DNA of 64,000 nucleotides. It comes from Flavobacterium gelidicaeli. GTDB lineage: Bacteria > Bacteroidota > Bacteroidia > Flavobacteriales > Flavobacteriaceae. A program made the translations under genes and the position numbers. Location: positions 124,001-188,000 of the forward strand of contig NZ_JABSNK010000001.1 in the NCBI RefSeq assembly GCF_013294005.1, written 5' to 3'. Below the pieces are notes generated by a model. The model was not told where the DNA came from and made no database searches. It worked only from the letters and a program-made list of their open reading frames with translations. This document shows positions 56,867 to 64,000 of the stretch, piece by piece (position 1 is the first letter of the stretch; every line of letters begins with the position of its first letter).

Positions 56867-58165
56867 TTATTTTCCAAAGACAGCTGCCATCGGATTTCCT
56901 GCTTTGTCTTCAATTGAGTAATCTTCCTCTTTGATTTCTTTATCAACTTCAGAAGCTAATTCAGCATCAATTATTTTTTTAAGCGCTTCCTCTCTTTTCG
57001 CGGCGTCTTTTTGTTCTTCAACAATTTCTTCGTCTTTTTTAGTTACACTAATTATTATTCCCAGTGCAAAACAAGTCATCCAGATAGAGCTACCTCCACT
57101 ACTAATTAATGGTAATGTTTGTCCTGTTACCGGTAATAACTCCACGGCAACAGCCATATTAATCATTGCCTGAAATATCATGGGAAAACCTAACCCAATG
57201 ACGACGAGTTTTCCAAATAACGTACTCGCTTTATGAGATGCAATTACAAAACGGAATAATAACAATAAATACAACGTCAAAACTCCAAAACCTCCTATTA
57301 AACCATATTCTTCAACAATTATTGCATAGATAAAATCAGAAGATGATTGTGGTAAAAAATTCTTTTGAACACTTTTACCAGGTCCTAAACCATATATCTT
57401 TCCTGATGCTATAGCAATTTTGGCTTTCTCAATTTGATAATCATCTTCGTCAGGCTTATCCGTTGTAAAATTTTCAATCCTACTAGACCACGTACTCACC
57501 CTGCTAAAAAATCTTGAATCAGGAAAGGCTTTACCGATAAGTACAAAAAAAGCTAACGCAACTATGCCAGAACCAATAATAAAACTGATATATTTAATGG
57601 GATATTTACCAATAAAAACCAACATGATTACCATTGAAAATATCAAGGCTGTTGTAGAGAAGTTAGCTGGTAAAATCATTACTAAAGTGACTGCTACAGG
57701 AAACCATAACTCTTTTAAAGACTCTTTGAAATCAATAGGCTCATCTCTTTTTTTAGACAAATATCTTGCTACAAATATAAACAACACTAATGATGCCAAG
57801 GTTGACGTTTGAAACGTAATACCCACAAACGGAATTTGGATCCATCTACTTGCATTTGCTCCAGCAATCACCGTTCCTTTTATTAATGTATAGGCCAACA
57901 AAATCCAAACCACCGGTAATCCTATTTTAGAAATTGCTCTAAAATAATGATAAGGCACTTTATGAACCCAAAAAATAATTCCAAAACCAATACAAATATG
58001 CGCTAGGTGTTTTACTAAATATCCTAACGTATTTCCTGTTCCGTGTCCTAAATAAGCTAAATTACTACTGGCACTAAAAACTGGCATAAAAGAAAACAGC
58101 GCTAATAAGGCCACAAATGACCAAATTACTTTATCTCCTTTTAAATTTTTTATTAGTTGTTTCAT
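56867..58165 (-). CDS. ftsW: FtsW peptidoglycan glycosyltransferase
   Basis: SEDS-family polymerase of septal peptidoglycan, acting with the FtsI transpeptidase. 432 residues with about ten membrane helices. The family markers are ASRWIQIPFVGITFQTS, the KIYGLGPGKSVQKNFLPQSSSDFIYAIIVEEYGLIGG block (split around residue 275), and TGQTLPLISSGGSSIWMTC. The C-terminal ~45 residues are charged and cytoplasmic. It lies between murD and murG in the cluster. Confidence 0.95.
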   Translation of the reverse strand: MKQLIKNLKGDKVIWSFVALLALFSFMPVFSASSNLAYLGHGTGNTLGYLVKHLAHICIGFGIIFWVHKVPYHYFRAISKIGLPVVWILLAYTLIKGTVIAGANASRWIQIPFVGITFQTSTLASLVLFIFVARYLSKKRDEPIDFKESLKELWFPVAVTLVMILPANFSTTALIFSMVIMLVFIGKYPIKYISFIIGSGIVALAFFVLIGKAFPDSRFFSRVSTWSSRIENFTTDKPDEDDYQIEKAKIAIASGKIYGLGPGKSVQKNFLPQSSSDFIYAIIVEEYGLIGGFGVLTLYLLLLFRFVIASHKASTLFGKLVVIGLGFPMIFQAMINMAVAVELLPVTGQTLPLISSGGSSIWMTCFALGIIISVTKKDEEIVEEQKDAAKREEALKKIIDAELASEVDKEIKEEDYSIEDKAGNPMAAVFGK

Positions 58166-58200
58166 TTTTTGTTTTCAAAATTTAGAACTGCAGTCTAAAA

Positions 58201-59532
58201 TTATAGATTTTGTACTGCAAGCTTAAACTGATTCCCTCTGTCTTCGTAATTTTCGAATAAATCAAAACTTGCACATGCTGGTGATAACAATACTGCATCT
58301 CCTTTTTCGGTTAAGCGTTGTGCCATTTTTACAGCATCACTCATATTAGTTACTTCAATCATAATGTCTACTACATTACCAAAAGCATCAATTATTTTCT
58401 TGTTATCAACACCAAGACAAACAATTGCCTTGACTTTTTCGCGCACTAATGACATTAATTCATTATAATCGTTTCCTTTATCAACACCACCTACAATCCA
58501 TACTGTGGGTGCATTCATACTATCTAAAGCAAAAAAAGTAGCGTTTACATTTGTAGCTTTTGAATCATTGATATATTGTACATTTTGAATTTTCAACACA
58601 TTCTCAAGACGGTGTTCAACACCTTGAAAATTAGATAAGCTTTCGCGAATTGTTGCTTTTCTAATTTGCATTAATTTTGCTACAGATGTTGCTGCCATTG
58701 CGTTTTTCATGTTATGTTTTCCTTCTAAGGCAATCGTCTCTGTTTCCATTGTAAAATCTTCTTGATTTATTGATACTTTCATTATGTTGTCTTTTATAAA
58801 TGCTCCTTCTTCAAACGTTTTTGTTAATGAAAAAGGAATTAATTTCGCTTTTGTCGTATTGTTTTTTAACCATTCGGTAATGGCCTCATCATCTGCATCG
58901 TAAATAAGATAATCGTCTTCGGTTTGGTTCATAGTGATCCTGAACTTAGAGGCAATATAATTCTCATATTTATAATCGTAACGATCTAAATGATCTGGAC
59001 TTATATTTGTAATTATCGCTATATGTGGCCTATAATTCACAATTCCATCCAGCTGAAAACTACTCAATTCTAATACATAAGAATCATAACTATCGTCAGC
59101 AACTTGCCAAGCAAAGCTCTTCCCTATATTCCCTCCTAATCCTACATTCAAACCTGCTGATTTTAGCAAGTGATAGGTAAGCATCGTAGTCGTTGTTTTT
59201 CCATTACTACCAGTAATTCCTATAGTGATTGCTTTTGTAAAAGGTGCCGCGAATTCAATTTCTGAAATCACCGGAATTCCTTTGGCGATAAGCTTTTTAA
59301 CAATAGCAACTTTTTCAGGAATACCTGGGCTTTTCATAACCACAGTTGCATTTAGAATTTTATCTTCGGTATGCTGTTCTTCCTCCCACTCTATATCATT
59401 ATCGGTAAGAACTTGTTTGTATTTGTCTTTTATTTTTCCAAAATCAGACACAAAAACCTCGTATCCTTTTTCTTTACCTAAAATTGCGGTTCCTACACCA
59501 CTTTCTCCTCCTCCTAATATTACTAGTCTCAT
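58201..59532 (-). CDS. murD: UDP-N-acetylmuramoylalanine--D-glutamate ligase
   Basis: Adds D-Glu to UDP-MurNAc-L-Ala. 443 residues: N-terminal LVILGGGESGVGTAILGKEKG, ATP loop ITIGITGSNGKTTTTMLTYHLL (about 106-127), LELSSFQLD, YINDSKATNVNATFFALDS and LLSPACASFDLFENYEDRGNQF at the C-terminus. Complete and typical. It abuts mraY (gap 1 bp) and is followed by ftsW after 35 bp. Confidence 0.97.
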   Translation of the reverse strand: MRLVILGGGESGVGTAILGKEKGYEVFVSDFGKIKDKYKQVLTDNDIEWEEEQHTEDKILNATVVMKSPGIPEKVAIVKKLIAKGIPVISEIEFAAPFTKAITIGITGSNGKTTTTMLTYHLLKSAGLNVGLGGNIGKSFAWQVADDSYDSYVLELSSFQLDGIVNYRPHIAIITNISPDHLDRYDYKYENYIASKFRITMNQTEDDYLIYDADDEAITEWLKNNTTKAKLIPFSLTKTFEEGAFIKDNIMKVSINQEDFTMETETIALEGKHNMKNAMAATSVAKLMQIRKATIRESLSNFQGVEHRLENVLKIQNVQYINDSKATNVNATFFALDSMNAPTVWIVGGVDKGNDYNELMSLVREKVKAIVCLGVDNKKIIDAFGNVVDIMIEVTNMSDAVKMAQRLTEKGDAVLLSPACASFDLFENYEDRGNQFKLAVQNL

Positions 59533-59533
59533 A

Positions 59534-60763
59534 TTATCTTAGTTTTAAAGTAATAATTGACAGTATGGCTAACATGATGGCAACAATCCAGAAACGGGTT
59601 ACAATCTTACTTTCATGATACCCTTTCTTTTGATAATGATGATGCAAAGGCGACATTAAAAATATTCTTCGGCCTTCGCCAAAGCGTTTCTTGGTGTATT
59701 TAAAATAACTGACTTGCAAGACAACTGATAAATTTTCGACTAAAAAGACACCGCACAATAACGGAATCAACATTTCTTTACGAACAGCAATTGCTAAAAC
59801 TGCAATAATCCCTCCGATGGTTAAACTTCCTGTATCTCCCATAAAAACCGAGGCAGGATAGGAATTGTACCATAAAAACCCAATTAATGCCCCTACAAAA
59901 GAGGCTATAAATACGGTCATCTCTCCCGAATTAGGGATGTACATTATATTCAAGTAATTCGAGAAAATTATATTTCCCGAAAGAAAAGTAAAAATACCCA
60001 GCGCGAGCACTGATATAGCGGATGTTCCTGCTGCTAGCCCGTCTATTCCATCTGTTAAATTAGCTCCATTAGAAACCGCTGTGATTATAAAAATAACTAC
60101 GGGTATAAAAACCAACCAAGCCCATTTTTCATATCCCTCACCTGTCCAAGCTAATAACTCAGCGTAATCAAATTCGTTGTTTTTAAAAAACGGAATCGTA
60201 GTTGCTGTAGACTTTTCTTCTACTGGTGGCGGTGTAACCACATAGCCTGTAGTTTCTTTAAAAACATCGGTTTTTCCAGTATCTGTTCTAACAGTAACCC
60301 CTTGATGAAAATACAAAACGGTACCCACGATTAATCCTAAACCAACTTGACCAAAAACTTTAAAAATCCCTTTAAGCCCTTGTTTGTCTTTCTTAAAAAT
60401 CTTTATATAATCATCTATAAAACCAATAGTCCCCATCCAAAGCGTGGTTACAATCAATAATACAATGTAGATGTTTTGCAATTTTGCGAATAATAAAACA
60501 GGAACTAACGTTGCAAAAATGATAATCAAACCACCCATTGTAGGCGTACCTGCTTTTTCATTTTGTCCCGCCAATCCTAGCTCTCTAACCGTTTCTCCTA
60601 CTTGTTGATTTTGTAAAAAACGAATAATTCTTTTTCCGTAAATTGTAGAAAGTAACAACGAAAGCATGAATGCCATCGCTGATCTAAAAGTGATGTACTG
60701 AAACACTCCTGTTCCAGATATGTTTAATATTTTGTTTAAATATTCAAATAAATAATACAGCAT
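59534..60763 (-). CDS. mraY: Phospho-N-acetylmuramoyl-pentapeptide transferase
   Basis: Makes lipid I on undecaprenyl phosphate. 409 residues, polytopic. [43 protein letters not shown] (Asp-Asp), [12 protein letters not shown] and [23 protein letters not shown] are conserved. A longer periplasmic-side insertion (about residues 155-215, with [14 protein letters not shown]) separates two membrane blocks, as is usual in Bacteroidota. It is in the dcw cluster between murE and murD. Confidence 0.97.
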   Translation of the reverse strand: MLYYLFEYLNKILNISGTGVFQYITFRSAMAFMLSLLLSTIYGKRIIRFLQNQQVGETVRELGLAGQNEKAGTPTMGGLIIIFATLVPVLLFAKLQNIYIVLLIVTTLWMGTIGFIDDYIKIFKKDKQGLKGIFKVFGQVGLGLIVGTVLYFHQGVTVRTDTGKTDVFKETTGYVVTPPPVEEKSTATTIPFFKNNEFDYAELLAWTGEGYEKWAWLVFIPVVIFIITAVSNGANLTDGIDGLAAGTSAISVLALGIFTFLSGNIIFSNYLNIMYIPNSGEMTVFIASFVGALIGFLWYNSYPASVFMGDTGSLTIGGIIAVLAIAVRKEMLIPLLCGVFLVENLSVVLQVSYFKYTKKRFGEGRRIFLMSPLHHHYQKKGYHESKIVTRFWIVAIMLAILSIITLKLR

Positions 60764-60769
60764 ATTTTA

Positions 60770-62233
60770 CTATTTATGTAATTGTTCTAAGATTTTTTTT
60801 ACTATTTTCATATCATCAAAATCATGACGTACGCCATTAACTTCTTGATAGGTTTCGTGTCCTTTTCCAGCAATTAAAATGATATCATTAGGCTGTGCTA
60901 ATTGACAAGCTGTTTTAATGGCTTGCTTCCTATCTGTAATTGCTAAGACTTTTTTATAATTTTGTGCAGCAACACCCTTTTCCATTTCGTTGATAATCGT
61001 ATCAGGGTCCTCATTTCTAGGATTGTCAGACGTTAGTACCGCTTTATCACTAAGTGCTGATGCAATATCAGCCATTATAGGACGCTTAGTTTTATCTCTA
61101 TTTCCACCACAACCCACTACCGTGATTAATTGCTCATTTTTAGTACGAATGTCGTTGATCGTTTTCAAAACGTTCTCTAACGCATCAGGCGTATGTGCAT
61201 AATCAATAATTGCCGTCACATTAGTTTCTGAAACGATATATTGAAACCTTCCTGAAACACTTTCTAAATCAGATAATAAACGCAACGTTTCTAAACTATC
61301 CATTCCCAACTCAATCGCAGCACCATAAATAGCCAAAACATTGTAAGCATTGAAAGTACCTATTAGCTTTACCCAAACTTCACTACCATTAACTTTTAAC
61401 AACAAACCTGATAATTGGTTTTCAAGAATTTGAGCTTTATAATCAGCGTATGATTTTAAAGCATAAGTGCATTTTTTTGCTACAGAATTCTGCAACATAA
61501 CAGCACCATTTTTATCATCAATATTTGACAATGCAAAAGCCGTCTTGGGTAAATTATCAAAAAATGATTTTTTCACATCCCTATATTCTGCAAATGTAGG
61601 ATGGTAATCTAAGTGATCATGAGATAGATTAGTAAAAATCCCTCCTATAAAATGAAGTGCTTCTGTTCTTTTTTGATGAATTCCATGAGAACTCACTTCC
61701 ATAAAACAGTACTCCACTTTGTTTTCAATCATTTCGTTTAAGTAGTGATTGATTGTTATAGAATCTGGAGTAGTGTGAGTTGCCTTATACTCTTTGGTGT
61801 CAACCATAATTTTAACAGTAGACAACAAACCTACTTTAAAACCCGCTTTTTGAAACAACTGGTACAATAACGATGCAATTGTAGTCTTCCCATTTGTTCC
61901 CGTAATTCCAACTAGTTTCAGTTTTTCTGATGGATTACCAAAATAATTAGCCGCCATAAAAGCCAACGCTTTATTAGTATCCTCTACTTTTACGTAAGTA
62001 ACATCACTTTGTAAATCATCAGGCAAAGTATCACAAACAATTGCTTTAGCACCTAATGCTATTGCTTTTTGAATAAAATCATGCCCGTTAGAAACTGTTC
62101 CTCTTATAGCTACAAAAACATCATTTAATTCTATTTTTCGAGAATCAAAATCCATTTTATTAATTGCAATATCCGTTGAACCGTTTACTGCATCAATTAC
62201 TACTTTATATAATATATCTTTTAGTATAATCAC
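60770..62233 (-). CDS. murE: UDP-MurNAc-tripeptide synthetase, meso-diaminopimelate type
   Basis: Adds the third residue to UDP-MurNAc-L-Ala-D-Glu. 487 residues: LVGITGTNGKTTIASLLYQLF (ATP loop, about 107-127), THTTPDSI, FMEVSSHGIHQKRTEALHF, IDYAHTPDALENVL, and the substrate-selecting LTSDNPRNEDPD near 400. The DNPR motif marks the meso-diaminopimelate-adding type. The start overlaps the ftsI stop by 4 bp. Confidence 0.96.
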   Translation of the reverse strand: MIILKDILYKVVIDAVNGSTDIAINKMDFDSRKIELNDVFVAIRGTVSNGHDFIQKAIALGAKAIVCDTLPDDLQSDVTYVKVEDTNKALAFMAANYFGNPSEKLKLVGITGTNGKTTIASLLYQLFQKAGFKVGLLSTVKIMVDTKEYKATHTTPDSITINHYLNEMIENKVEYCFMEVSSHGIHQKRTEALHFIGGIFTNLSHDHLDYHPTFAEYRDVKKSFFDNLPKTAFALSNIDDKNGAVMLQNSVAKKCTYALKSYADYKAQILENQLSGLLLKVNGSEVWVKLIGTFNAYNVLAIYGAAIELGMDSLETLRLLSDLESVSGRFQYIVSETNVTAIIDYAHTPDALENVLKTINDIRTKNEQLITVVGCGGNRDKTKRPIMADIASALSDKAVLTSDNPRNEDPDTIINEMEKGVAAQNYKKVLAITDRKQAIKTACQLAQPNDIILIAGKGHETYQEVNGVRHDFDDMKIVKKILEQLHK

Positions 62234-64000
62234 AATAATTCCAGTGTTATAGTTGCTTTATTCATTCTCTCTTGATCAGCCACAAGTGCTTGCGACTTTA
62301 CTCTCCCCATTCCTTTTGTTCTAACTGCAAAACCTAAGTTTTCTAGTAAAGCAATAGCATCCATTCCTGGCATCCCTTTTACATTAGGAATTCCGCTTTT
62401 CTTTTTTTGCAGATTAGCGTAGTAAGCATTATAGTTATTTTCTTGTTTCGGGATTTTATTGTTCAAATTTTTTATTTCGTTAGTCGATGGAACATCTGTA
62501 AAAATCTTTTGAGCAATTCTCTTGAAAACTGGTCCCGCAACACCTGCTCCATAAAAATCTCCTTTAGCAGTACTTGGTTTATGAACCACTACAATACAAG
62601 AATATTTAGGATGATCTGCAGGAAAATAACCCACAAACGAAGAAGCGTAGTACATTTTAGTACCATCTCTTTTTCCGTAATTTACTTGAGCTGTACCCGT
62701 TTTACCAGCCATAGAAAAATCTTTGGAATACAACTTAGACGCTGTCCCCTTTTTAACTACGTTAGCCAGCACTGCTTTTATTTTTTTTATTGTTTCAGGC
62801 GAACAAACTCGCGGATTAATAACTTCTTTATCGATTTTTACAATAGTATTATTCCATTCTTTAATTTCTGAAATAAATTGAGGCTTTACCATCACACCGT
62901 TATTAGCAACTGCATTATAAAATGTTAAGGTTTGCATTGGCGTAACAGATACTCCATAACCAAAAGCCATCCATGGCAGCGAGATATTACTCCAGCTTTT
63001 ATCGGTAGGTTGCGGAATATGAGGTCTTCCTTCTCCTTCAAAATCCATATGTAATTTCTTGTTTAGCCCCCAATCATTAACATGATCAACAAAACGAGAT
63101 GGATTGTCTTTGTAATTATTATAAACCGCTTGAACCATAACCGTATTTGACGATAACTCAAAACCTCTTGCTAAAGAAATTTTTCCATATCCTCCTTTAT
63201 GTGAATCACGCACTACTTTTCCTGAATAGCGAATCTCCCCTCCAAAGGTGTTATAAACCGTACTTGTATCTGCTACTTTGTCTTCAAGAATCGCCATTAA
63301 ATCTACAAGTTTAAAAGTAGATCCTGGTTCATGAGATTCGGCTACAGCATAATTTGTGGTTTCATAATAAGACCCATCATTTGCCCTTCCTAGATTTGCT
63401 ATAGCTTTTACTTGACCCGTTTCGGTTTCCATAACAACTACGCAACCATGATCAGCTTCATATTCTTCTAATTGTTTCAATAACGCATGATGCGCAATAT
63501 CCTGAATATAAACATCGATTGTAGAAATTACATCATAACCGTCCTGAGGATCCACTTCGTTCACATCACGAATAGGTTTCCATTGTCCTTTTGCAATTTT
63601 TTGTTTTAAAATCTTACCGTCTTTTCCATTCAAGTATTTTCTATAAGCCCATTCGATTCCTTTACCGTCAGAAGTACCATTTGAAAATTTTCTTTCGTAA
63701 CCAATAGTACGCTCCGCAATTTTCCCGATTGGATGTTCCCTAACCGTTTTTTGTTCCACTATAATCCCACCTTTATAAGCACCTAGTTTAAATAAAGGAA
63801 AGTTTTTAATTTTAATATAATCCGTATAACTCAAATTACGAGAAATCAAATAATACCTATTATTATTAGCACGTGCTTTACGCAGTTCGTTTTGATAATA
63901 ACTACTTGGTTTCGTTAAAACAGTTGCTAATGAATCGGCCAACGCACCTACATTTTTTTCAAATGTCTCTGCTTTTGGCGCTAGAGCATCAAAACGAATT
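62230..64000 (-). CDS. ftsI: Penicillin-binding protein FtsI (transpeptidase), N-terminus outside window
   Basis: Septal peptidoglycan transpeptidase. At least 589 codons are seen; the frame is open to the window edge, so the cytoplasmic and membrane N-terminus is missing. The catalytic motifs are STFK (SHEPGSTFKLVD), SSN (FELSSNTVMVQ) and KTG (SMAGKTGTAQVNYG). The N-terminal dimerisation block (RTIGYERKFSNGTSDGKGIEWAYRKYLNG) precedes them. A PASTA domain closes the protein (IPNVKGMPGMDAIALLENLG). It is the first visible gene of the dcw cluster, overlapping murE by 4 bp. Confidence 0.95.
   Translation of the reverse strand, partial: IRFDALAPKAETFEKNVGALADSLATVLTKPSSYYQNELRKARANNNRYYLISRNLSYTDYIKIKNFPLFKLGAYKGGIIVEQKTVREHPIGKIAERTIGYERKFSNGTSDGKGIEWAYRKYLNGKDGKILKQKIAKGQWKPIRDVNEVDPQDGYDVISTIDVYIQDIAHHALLKQLEEYEADHGCVVVMETETGQVKAIANLGRANDGSYYETTNYAVAESHEPGSTFKLVDLMAILEDKVADTSTVYNTFGGEIRYSGKVVRDSHKGGYGKISLARGFELSSNTVMVQAVYNNYKDNPSRFVDHVNDWGLNKKLHMDFEGEGRPHIPQPTDKSWSNISLPWMAFGYGVSVTPMQTLTFYNAVANNGVMVKPQFISEIKEWNNTIVKIDKEVINPRVCSPETIKKIKAVLANVVKKGTASKLYSKDFSMAGKTGTAQVNYGKRDGTKMYYASSFVGYFPADHPKYSCIVVVHKPSTAKGDFYGAGVAGPVFKRIAQKIFTDVPSTNEIKNLNNKIPKQENNYNAYYANLQKKKSGIPNVKGMPGMDAIALLENLGFAVRTKGMGRVKSQALVADQERMNKATITLELL

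Overview
The window is AT-rich chromosomal DNA of a member of the Bacteroidota, almost certainly a Flavobacterium or a close relative. The signs are a gldKLMN gliding/type IX secretion cluster, an XrtF exosortase pair, STN/carboxypeptidase-like TonB receptors with DUF4249 partners, a short primary sigma factor, an FtsZ with a very long tail, and repeated use of the Bacteroidota promoter motif TAnnTTTG (for example before rpsO, miaB, glpD and rpe). Most of it is ordinary core genome. I see no rRNA, CRISPR array, prophage or insertion sequence, and only one tRNA.

Layout. 1-9.5 kb, minus strand: a partial FAD oxidoreductase, gldK-gldL-gldM-gldN, an arginase-fold protein that has lost its metal ligands, and topA. 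9.6-15.7 kb: a small lipoprotein, a DeoR-type regulator divergent from glpD-glpK-glpF, and an outer-membrane protein that ends the glycerol operon. 15.7-22.7 kb: miaB, a sigma-54 activator without a receiver domain, an LptE-like lipoprotein, a TPR-like protein, secG, then groES-groEL behind a sigma-54-like promoter. 22.9-27.5 kb, minus strand: a DedA protein, a beta-CASP metallo-hydrolase paired with an ATP-cone/nuclease fusion, a decayed stretch, and exosortase XrtF with its partner. 27.6-30.9 kb: a free methionine sulfoxide reductase-like GAF protein, rpsO and pnp. 31-37.6 kb: a very AT-rich four-gene surface locus (secreted protein, TonB receptor, DUF4249 lipoprotein, MG2/plug-like protein). 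37.8-45.1 kb: an envelope/stress region with a GIN-domain protein, MscS channel, small acidic protein, ECF sigma factor, OmpA protein, and a divergent four-gene operon of coiled-coil, membrane and beta-barrel proteins. 45.2-48.3 kb: a hypothetical gene, the primary sigma factor and rpe. 48.3-49.4 kb: a frameshifted CBS-domain pseudogene, another decayed stretch, and tRNA-Arg(TCG). 49.5-64 kb, minus strand: a YqeY protein and the division/cell-wall (dcw) cluster ftsI-murE-mraY-murD-ftsW-murG-murC-ftsQ-ftsA-ftsZ, with ftsI cut by the window edge.

The points I find most worth a second look are: three diverged copies of a structured intergenic repeat; the arginase-fold protein with a dead active site between topA and gldK; the beta-CASP plus ATP-cone/nuclease gene pair; a 76-bp imperfect palindrome between two divergent envelope operons; a possible link between the receiverless sigma-54 activator and the groES promoter; and a CBS gene broken by two single-base losses, one of them in a homopolymer. 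None of these is proven to be a new system; each needs comparison with other genomes.
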